Positions 56,833-64,000 of a stretch of DNA of 64,000 nucleotides are shown in pieces. The notes under the pieces are model-generated. The model was not told where the DNA came from and did no database searches. It worked only from the letters and a program-made list of their open reading frames with translations. Where the stretch lies: assembly GCA_900073065.1 (NCBI GenBank), contig FJOG01000025.1:558001-622000 (forward strand), in the 5' to 3' direction. Position numbers and translations under genes: made by a program. How positions within the stretch are numbered: position 1 is the first letter of the stretch; each line of letters opens with the position of its first letter. This stretch comes from Phialocephala subalpina (lineage: Eukaryota; Ascomycota; Leotiomycetes; Helotiales; Mollisiaceae).

Positions 56833-58743
56833 TCAGACGAACAGGATGTCGATTTCCTTGCCCTTGCTATCTAGCACAGCGACACTCGCAGGACCTGTAG
56901 CAGTGGTGTCGATATCTACTAATCCAGACCATAATGTATACCCCGCCTTAGATCCAACTTTCGACACTGCGACATTCGAGAATGTTGTTATTGCCGGCCC
57001 AAGAGTTCCCGTCTGCCCAACCGGTGCCTGAACATTCACAGTCGGCACACTCCCTCGCGAAAATAGTCGTTTCGCGTACGACGGCGAAGATGCTGCAACA
57101 GTGAAGTTCACAGCAGTTGTCGCGTCCGATGCGCTGAAGGTTAGAGACGGAACAACGAAAGCTGACGCTTGAATGGCGAACGTCTTCGCGGGTCCATAGC
57201 CCTGAACGGCGAAGGAATGGAAATCATTCGGATCCGTAATACCGATACTAAATGGGAAGAACGAGGCGACGCCGAAGGAGTTGGTACCAAGAGCAGTTTC
57301 GGGCGTTAGAGACACGGGCTTGGATTGCGAAGTGGAGAGCGAAAGAGAAGTCGGAGCGGTTGCGGCTGAAGATGATAAAACCTGACTTGTTAGCACCAAA
57401 ACGACTGAGTTTTAGGCAAGACTTACCCGAATGTACCCCGTAAATATCAACTTTCCACTACTATCAAAATCAAGCGTTGCATTGATCGGCTTGATGTTCA
57501 TCGGAGAAACAATATCTGATAGTACGACATTGCTCGGCACAGTCTCAACCATTCGCTGAAATAGCGTGGAACAGGTACCCAAGAAACCTTCGCCCTGCTG
57601 CGCAAGTTTGATCATAGTTGCGTTACCGTCGCTCTCGTATAGTCGAAGATCACTTCGAGAAGATTCGTTGAAGGACGTCACGAGCGGTCCGCCTTGCTGG
57701 CCAGTACCGTTCAGATACTCCGTGACCACAAGAGGATCAAATACAGCAACAGTGCTGTCAAAGTGGATTCCACCTGCTGTGTTGTTGGCACTTACTGCTT
57801 CGGGGCCCACGACGGTTGGAAAGCCACCCTAAAGTATTGTCAGACGTTATGGACAATTGGAACGCGAAGCTGGACTTACATGATGGACACTTCCCATTGT
57901 ATGTCCGCAAGCAGTAAGCGCAATGGAGTCAGCTTGATTGAAGCCGGAATTTGCAAAGAATTGGAGAGTGGTAGGCAAGTCGGTCTCAGGAGCAGGAACG
58001 CCAAACGGGCCTCCTTCGGTGGCGTCTATTCTTCCTCCTCGGACTGGGATTTGAGGTCCTCCGCAGTTCCCAACACTCTGACACGGTTAGAACGGGAAAT
58101 ATGATGAGAATGAGAGGCTGATTGCTTACTATACTGACAGAGATAGCAACGATATCGGCCACTGTTACAATTGCCGTTAGCATCGGTGATATTTTTGATG
58201 GGAAAAGGTGGACTCCATGCTCGCACTCTGTAGGTAATGAACCTTCAGCAATGCACGCCACGAGCATGACACTTTCGTCTTGTATTCATGGAACTACCTA
58301 TGCTTCGTTTGCGAAGCCAATGTTCAAGTCCGGCAGGGAATTTGGAAACTACACTTACTGCTAACCTTCGAACTGACATATGGCCTAAAGAAGCTGAAAG
58401 AATCATTGAAAGCACTCCCTGAATCCTCTTCCCTCAAAGTCTCAAATCCAATACTAGCATCAATGCCGCCAGTCCCCTCTGCTACATGCGCAGTCACGAA
58501 GTCGTGGAAAGCTACCCTCAGCCATTGAGCTGCTGTTTCTCGACCGAAGTTCTGGCTGCCCGAAACATAATTTGTGCATGGTGTTATGGCATCCGCAAAT
58601 CCAGAGGCATGAGCGCCGTGGGTGTCGACGAGGATATGTTCGAGAAGTGAAGCTTGTACTGTGGGGTAAAAGAACGCCGCACGAACTGTGGGCGACAGGG
58701 CTAGAAGCGTAGCTGCTGTGTGAAGCGCGTTCATAGGAAACAT
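56833..58743 (-). CDS. Secreted heme peroxidase (class II-like)
   Basis: Exons (complement) 58743-58359, 58161-58130, 58077-57880, 57828-57427 and 57381-56833 give 521 residues; a 32-nt exon is needed to keep the frame. Signal peptide to about residue 22. Distal heme site WLRVAFHDF with Arg77 and His80; GGIDASIGFE nearby for calcium. SVGNCGGPQIPVRGGRIDAT, then TACGHTMGSVHH with proximal His198. After the peroxidase domain comes a beta-sandwich-like Ser/Thr-rich C-terminal region of about 190 residues with no named domain. It oxidises phenolics or lignin-like compounds with H2O2 outside the cell. The first intron is 197 bp with a small GCTTCG/CGAAGC hairpin. Convergent with NCS1. Confidence 0.88.
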
Positions 58744-59443
58744 GTTGATGCCTGTGCTACCAAAGATTGGATGAATGGATGAAGGCAGCCGTAAGATCTG
58801 GCTGATGAATATAGATTGTCGATCGAGCCATGAAGATTAAAACTCCGCGTGCTCAGCTCGTGTAAGCGTCGAGTGTGACTGATTTGTCCAGGGTATTGCT
58901 GTTCTGCATATGCAGACATCTTCGGATAAATGAAGATGTGAACCTAATATGGACGTCGTACCTTCCAATCTTCCAATCAGATGAAGAAGCTTTCCAAGGA
59001 AAATTATACTACCGACTTCAACATCCCTGCTCCCGGTGGAGAAAAAGATCAGATGAAATTTTGTCCAGTAGACGGCGAATAGATCGAATGGTGTTGGATC
59101 TCTGTCCGTCGTAGCGCACCAGTGGCGAAATAAGCTTGATTATTAAGCCTCATCTTATAAAGCTTGTACGAGAGTACATCGGCGAAAAGGGTCTTGGCGA
59201 AAAGTTGGAAGAATAGTCATCGTGACCCTGCAGTTCTGCTGGCGAATTCTGCCCTATTCGGACATTGATCGGGGCAATCAGCAGATCTGACCCCAGTTCT
59301 GGCATCCTGATTTGTCATCCGTACCACGGAGGAATAGCTAATTCCAAAGAACCTCCGAGTGCCATAATCAGAAGCGACATTCTCATTGTAAGGCTCTCCG
59401 TCTGCCCGATGTGGAGTGGTGCAGAATCGTTCGAACACCTCCC
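58744..59443. other. Intergenic
   Basis: 700 bp between the peroxidase promoter and the regulator 3' end. No supported gene. Confidence 0.4.
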
Positions 59444-61722
59444 CTAATACGATGGCCAAGGACCGGAATTACCCTCGATCCCATATCCGAACTCGTGGGA
59501 GTGTGAATTGATGCTAGATACCGGATGATATCCAACGGGCGAAGCCGTCACCGTGTGTTGAGGGGGATAATATGCTGGGTCGAAAGAGTATTGGCCTGGG
59601 GAGTTGAAGTCGCCACTGGATGACAAGTGAGCGTTGGAGAAAGCGTACTGATCCGTTATGTCCGAGGTGACACAGCCATTCTCAGGTGGTATCGGAGGAT
59701 GCGATGTGACCGGATTTCCTGCCTCGGACAAGAGGCTCAAGTTGGCATCGAGGAGGGCCATAGCTGGTTTCATATATTTTGCTCCGTTCTCGGAATTGAT
59801 CTTCAAGGTCCACCGATACTCTCTGAGTTTGGTACGATAGAAGTCTCCTTCTTCAGTCGTGGACACCGTCGAGAGCAGGAGTGTGCCGAAGACGCCTATC
59901 AAGGCGAAGTTTTGGGGAGATGCAAAATACCAGAAGCTTGAAAGATGTTGGGGTTTCAGCGACTGAACGAAGTCAATCGCAAACATAAAGCGGTCGTGAG
60001 CTACAGAGCGACAGAATCGATACAGCTGTGGGTCCGTAGCAGTTGACAGGCTTGAAAGAATCCGGCGGTGGAGAGTGATCTCGGTGGCAATATAAGCTAG
60101 TCTGAGATAGCCAACAGAGTTGAGCTTCATGACTTGTGTCGCCTCCATCGAGAGGCAGTCCGGAAGGTTAGAGAACCACTCCTTGAGTTTGAGCTGGACC
60201 GGCTTGACCTTTTCAAGAACAATGGAAAGGCCATTCACACCAGCGTCTGAGATTTCTACGGCCAAGTGTTAGCTGGCATCTGCAACATCAGACAATATGC
60301 AAGGTGATTGGGTGACTGAAAGTGTTTCAGAGATTCCACGGATCTGAAAAAGTCCCAAAGTATGTAGGACATTGAGAACAAACGTACCTCGTGTCGTTTT
60401 GACAGTGAATACAGTGTCAAGCAACTCAGCCAATATCTCAGAAAGCGAGATCATACGACTGAAAAGTATCCTGCCCTTCTCGACTTCAGAGCTGCCTTCC
60501 TGAGCGTCTTCAAGCTTTTCAGGGAAGTCTGAGTCGTGGACTGGCAAGAGCGCCCAATTTGCAGAATTGATCAGCGAAGGTCTTCCGCTACCAAGACTAG
60601 ACCAGATATTCTGCATGAAGACTGCCCAGCCAAGTCGTTTTCGAAGCCCTTTCTCCCAATCTGGAATGTTCCATTCGGAAGCATTCAGGTGAAGCCCAAG
60701 GCCATATGCAACACTGACGAGTTGAGAGGTGAGCTCTGCCGAGTCTGTGTCTGTATGCTGGAGCAACAAAATTCCGGCCTGGACGGTGGACAGCTTGGGT
60801 CGATGAATTGTGTCGCCAAGAGCCTTCCTTGCGAGTTTCTCCAGTTCGAAAACATCCGGCTTCTTCGACTTGCTTAGATGATCATCGTACGACCAGTACT
60901 GTAACGCGAGAAGGTAAACTGCTGCGAGTAACGGTGGAGAGAACTCGCGGTAGGATCGGTTGTATTTTTCGAGGTACACTTCCTTGTGAAGTACTGGAAA
61001 GCTGGGGAAAACAATGCGGAAATATATGTCGACAAGTGCTTTCCCATGGGGTTTGACGATAGCTTCGATAGCGTCCAAATCATCTAATTCATCGGCGTAC
61101 GCCTGGGTCCCGAGATCTGGTGACAGCATAAACGCCTCTGTAGAGCTCACTCGTCGAAGGCTACCATCAGACAACGGTACTTCGCTCTTCCCATGGGCTG
61201 AGAGCTGTCCAAGAAGGGAAGGCTCAAGTCCTCTCGTGGCTCCAACATATTGGCTGTGATGCTTGTTCTGCAAGCCAAGAGTCTTTTTGAGGAGGCTGGG
61301 GCCTTCCAGATCGTCATATTCCTCAACGCCAGTACCATTAGTAAGACGAATCACACGCATTTGAGTCTTAGGAGACTTCTTAGATATCGAAGATGAGCCA
61401 GAGAGCCTCGAATAGCTTATCAGTATATGAGCACGTGACCAGATTCCCAGACGCACCTTCTTTTCATAGCCTCCGTTTCTTCGACATCTTGAGGTGTCTT
61501 CCTCTTTCGAGATTGAGGATTCTGTACAAAGGTGCATTCTTGACCGTGGAACTTGCAAAGAACACATATCGTGGAATCTTCCTCGAGCACGCATCGACTC
61601 TTTCGCTTCCTCTATCGTGACACAGCCGTCAACAAGGTCCGGGGAATTATGCAACTTGGAGGCACACTTACACACGCATCGCATGGCCGATCCTTTCTCT
61701 TTGGCTGCTGTGGTGAAGTCAT
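59444..61722 (-). CDS. Zn2Cys6 transcription factor
   Basis: Exons (complement) 61722-61672, 61611-61457, 61415-60388 and 60255-59444 give 681 residues. DNA-binding cluster Cys14, Cys17, Cys24, Cys33, Cys36, Cys43 (RPCDACRKRKSRC, then CVLCKFHGQEC), spacing C2C6C8C2C6C. An intron splits the cluster right after Cys17, a common position. The middle domain has YFRIVFPSFPVLHKEVYLEK, WAVFMQNIWSSLGSGRPSLI and PVHDSDFPE, the fungal-specific regulator (PF04082-type) core. Frames starting at 61684 read through the first intron and miss the cluster. The third intron is 132 bp and could hide a small exon. The target is unknown. The gene is divergent from the broken monooxygenase. Confidence 0.88.
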
Positions 61723-62383
61723 GCTTTACATTATACTTTGATATCCAAACATGAAGCTGTGCTGATATCGCCGAGGTTTGAGAGGCAGTTATCCCTGGAT
61801 GCTTTTTCTGACTAATAATTTGCGGTACGCTCCGTTAATACTGTACTGCAATCAAGCTCCTCCACGACATCACCACCAACCAGAATCCTGGAATCGCACT
61901 ATCGAAACGCCTCTTGGTGCAGCCATTGAATTTCCTTGAGCTTTGGGTCCTTGTCAGCAAGTCACGATGTACGTACTTCTTGGGTCAGGCTGCTCTCTGC
62001 TTCGTATTGCGTCGAGAAGAATCCGTTCCATGGGCAACATAACCAACGATGACGAGGACTACTGAGCCATGGACGACTTCTCTGATCTTGCCCGGACCAA
62101 CCTTTGTCTCCGGATACTGAGGAGGGTAATTGCTTTTTCTACCCGAAAAAGATTCAGCCTGCACACTACCCGCGTCCATGACATCGGCCGCAGGTACGAA
62201 TGAAGCAAGTGCCTCCCGCGGATGCCTTCCAATTGGAAGTGCTTTCGAAACTGGCTCTATATTATCTGTACCTATCATCTTGCTTTTCGAATTGAAGGTC
62301 GGAACCTGGAGCGAGACTTTCCAATCTCTCATACGCGGTGAAGATAAGCAAAATACAGGCACTGATACCAGCATCGATGCCAC
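61723..62383. other. Intergenic
   Basis: Region where the start of the monooxygenase should lie; no in-frame ATG was found. A complementary frame (62331-61985) ends with a hydrophobic stretch but has no family. Confidence 0.35.
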
Positions 62384-63670
62384 GAAGCCATCCCTATCAT
62401 CGGCGCAGGTGTCGTTGGCCTCACTCTTGCGCAAGGTTGCCGTGAAGCAGGCATACCATTCAAGATATTTGAATAGCATGAGGCATCGTCGGAGAGAAGT
62501 CAGGGCTGGGGCTTGACGCTGCATTGGAGTCTCAACTCTCTTGAACGGACAATCGGGCCACAGCTTATAGCCCTTCTTCCACACGTAAGTTCAATCACAG
62601 ATCGTCCTTCGATCACCGCTAACGTGCCTAGACCAATGTCGATTCGAGCGTCAAAGAGGGCGAAGGCGGTTTCCTATTCCTTAATGCTGCGACCTGCGAA
62701 CCCCGATACCATGTATACCCAACGACACGGTTCCTACGAGCCGGACGGCAGAAGCTACGAACAGTCCTCACTGTGGGTCTAGACATACAATACGGGAAGA
62801 AACTGGAGTCATTCTCAACCGAAGGCATTGGAGTCACGGCGAATTTTGCAGATGGAACCTCAATTACAGGTGGTCTTCTGATCGGTGCGGATGGGAACAA
62901 TAGTGTTGTTCGCACGGGATTGAAGATGGAGAATACAAAGTTGACCTCTATCCCTGTGAATCTGATTGGAGCTGTTAGGCACTTCACACCGGAACAAGCT
63001 GTTCCTGTAAGGCGTCTCAATCCTCTGCTTTTCTTTGCTATGAATCCAGAGACGAAAGTTTTCTTCTTTTACTGCATTCAGGTGGGGCAAAATGTCTGTC
63101 GTGTTCAAGGTCATTCTGACACATGCCTAGGAAGTCTTGACAGATCCAGATGGCCGAAATTCCTACGATGGTTTGGTCCGAGTAAGTTGGATGGTCAACG
63201 ATCTTACGAAGAATGCTATTCCCAAGACATCCTCTAAGCGAGTTGCTGAAATGAAGAGAAGAGCAAAAGGCTTCGCAGAGCCACTGTTAAGCATGATCAT
63301 GGATATCCCAGATGACAGTAGCATAGCAACGGGCTTGCGTCTCGCAGATATCCTCTGTGAACCTTGGGACAACGAGAACGGTCTTGTGACTATCGCTGGA
63401 GACTCCGCACATGCGATGACGATGTACAGAGGCGAAGGAGCAAATCATGGAATCCTTGATGCGGCTCTTCTCATCGATCAGCTCAAGAAAGTCTATTCGG
63501 GCGAGATCAGCCAGGTCGAAGGATTGAAAGCTTATGAGGTGGAGATACAGGAGCGAACGCATGCTGCCGTGTTGAGGAGTCGTCAGGCTGCGTTTGACGG
63601 GCATGATTGGGATTCTATCAATGATACCTCGCCCCTGATTGGGGTGAGGTTTCCTCCAAAGACAGCCTGA
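62384..63670 (+). pseudogene. FAD monooxygenase with in-frame stop and no start
   Basis: Exons 62384-62584, 62632-63081 and 63131-63670 read as a flavin monooxygenase: AIPIIGAGVVGLTLAQGCRE, SQGWGLTLHWSLNSLERTIG, GLLIGADGNNSVVRTG and LVTIAGDSAHAMTMYRGEGA. TAG at 62474-62476 replaces the codon after KIFE, where the family has Arg. No ATG opens the frame upstream before TGA at 62363. Everything downstream is intact, so the loss is recent, or a missing first exon plus one sequence error would explain it. Nearest to salicylate-hydroxylase-like enzymes. It is a shorter, different branch from the fusion at 14362. Confidence 0.75.
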
Positions 63671-64000
63671 TTTGAGGCAGGCCGTTTTGATGGCCGAGGA
63701 GCAGACTTCAACGATTACGACTGGATATCTTTTTGGAATCCTTCTAGCTGTTGTTCTCCGTTCTTAACGTCATTGAAATATTACTCTCTAGCTCACCATC
63801 CATTTCGTTTCGTTTCAACTGTCGGGTGATTGCATGCCTTGCATGCTTGAACAGCACATCACTGCTGTACACAACGCTGAAATGTCTCGCGTGTAGCCTT
63901 CTTGCATTTCACGTTGTACAGTGAAACCGGCTCACTTTTCCGCATATTTCGTTTCCTTCGAGAGAAGGCCCTCGCCTGATTATGCGGGGCTCCGCGATTT
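63671..64000. other. Right edge, no gene seen
   Basis: 330 bp of 3' flank. No domain or structure recognised. Confidence 0.4.

Noticed and set aside
61985..62584. 199-codon complementary-strand frame
   Set aside because: It overlaps the conserved first exon of the monooxygenase on the other strand and has no family-like motif.

Overview
This window is nuclear DNA of a filamentous ascomycete (Pezizomycotina). The evidence is the genes themselves: a chitin synthase, Zn2Cys6 and C2H2 regulators, a LaeA-type methyltransferase, a tyrosinase, an HNH_2 protein and DUF3712/DUF7730 families. Most introns are 41-70 bp with GT..AG borders and CTAAC/CTGAC-like branch points. Strands alternate freely and there are no operons. 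A Leotiomycete or Dothideomycete is likely, but the class cannot be fixed from sequence alone. I rebuilt exon chains by hand. For each multi-exon gene the summed exon length was divisible by three, which is the main internal check on the models.

Layout. 0.6-8.5 kb holds two hypothetical proteins, a small secreted protein, an expansin-like GPI-type protein and a decayed Fungal_N-type gene whose last reading frame survives. 8.8-19.1 kb is an accessory, cluster-like block: MFS transporter (-), berberine-bridge-type FAD oxidoreductase (+), a rare FAD monooxygenase/acetoacetate-decarboxylase-like fusion (+), SDR (-) and cupin (+). It has no PKS, NRPS or terpene synthase, so it looks like a catabolic or tailoring cassette with its own exporter. 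19.1-21.2 kb is gene-poor and carries a foldback element and a decayed coding stretch. 21.2-28.1 kb has the chitin synthase and a large C2H2+Zn2Cys6 regulator. 28.3-33 kb has an ORF interrupted by an amber codon, an O-methyltransferase and a LaeA-like methyltransferase. 35-38 kb has a DUF7730 protein and an HNH_2 gene with an apparent one-base frameshift. 38-40 kb is gene-poor and carries a repeat pair that differs only by transitions. 40.2-47.4 kb has a secreted tyrosinase, a Zn-cluster+C2H2 regulator, a DJ-1/PfpI protein and a DUF3712 membrane protein. 49.5-51.7 kb holds a cysteine-hydrolase/allophanate-hydrolase fusion. 52.5-53.3 kb is a decayed MYND-associated gene. 54.7-58.7 kb has an NCS1 nucleobase/ureide transporter and a secreted heme peroxidase, convergently arranged. 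59.4-63.7 kb has a Zn2Cys6 regulator and an FAD monooxygenase with an in-frame stop.

How the genes may work together (inference). The fusion at 49.5 kb joins an isochorismatase-like hydrolase, the fold used by biuret hydrolase, to an allophanate-hydrolase-type amidase, so one polypeptide could take biuret through allophanate to ammonia and CO2. An NCS1 transporter lies 3 kb away. The 8.8-19.1 kb block would oxidise, decarboxylate and export an aromatic or polyketide-like substrate.

Other themes are decay (at least six broken genes, several with stops that C-to-T change could produce), a RIP-like repeat pair, foldbacks inside unusually long introns, and two collinear noncoding elements (about 16.95 and 41.79 kb) ending in a perfect hairpin plus a T-run.
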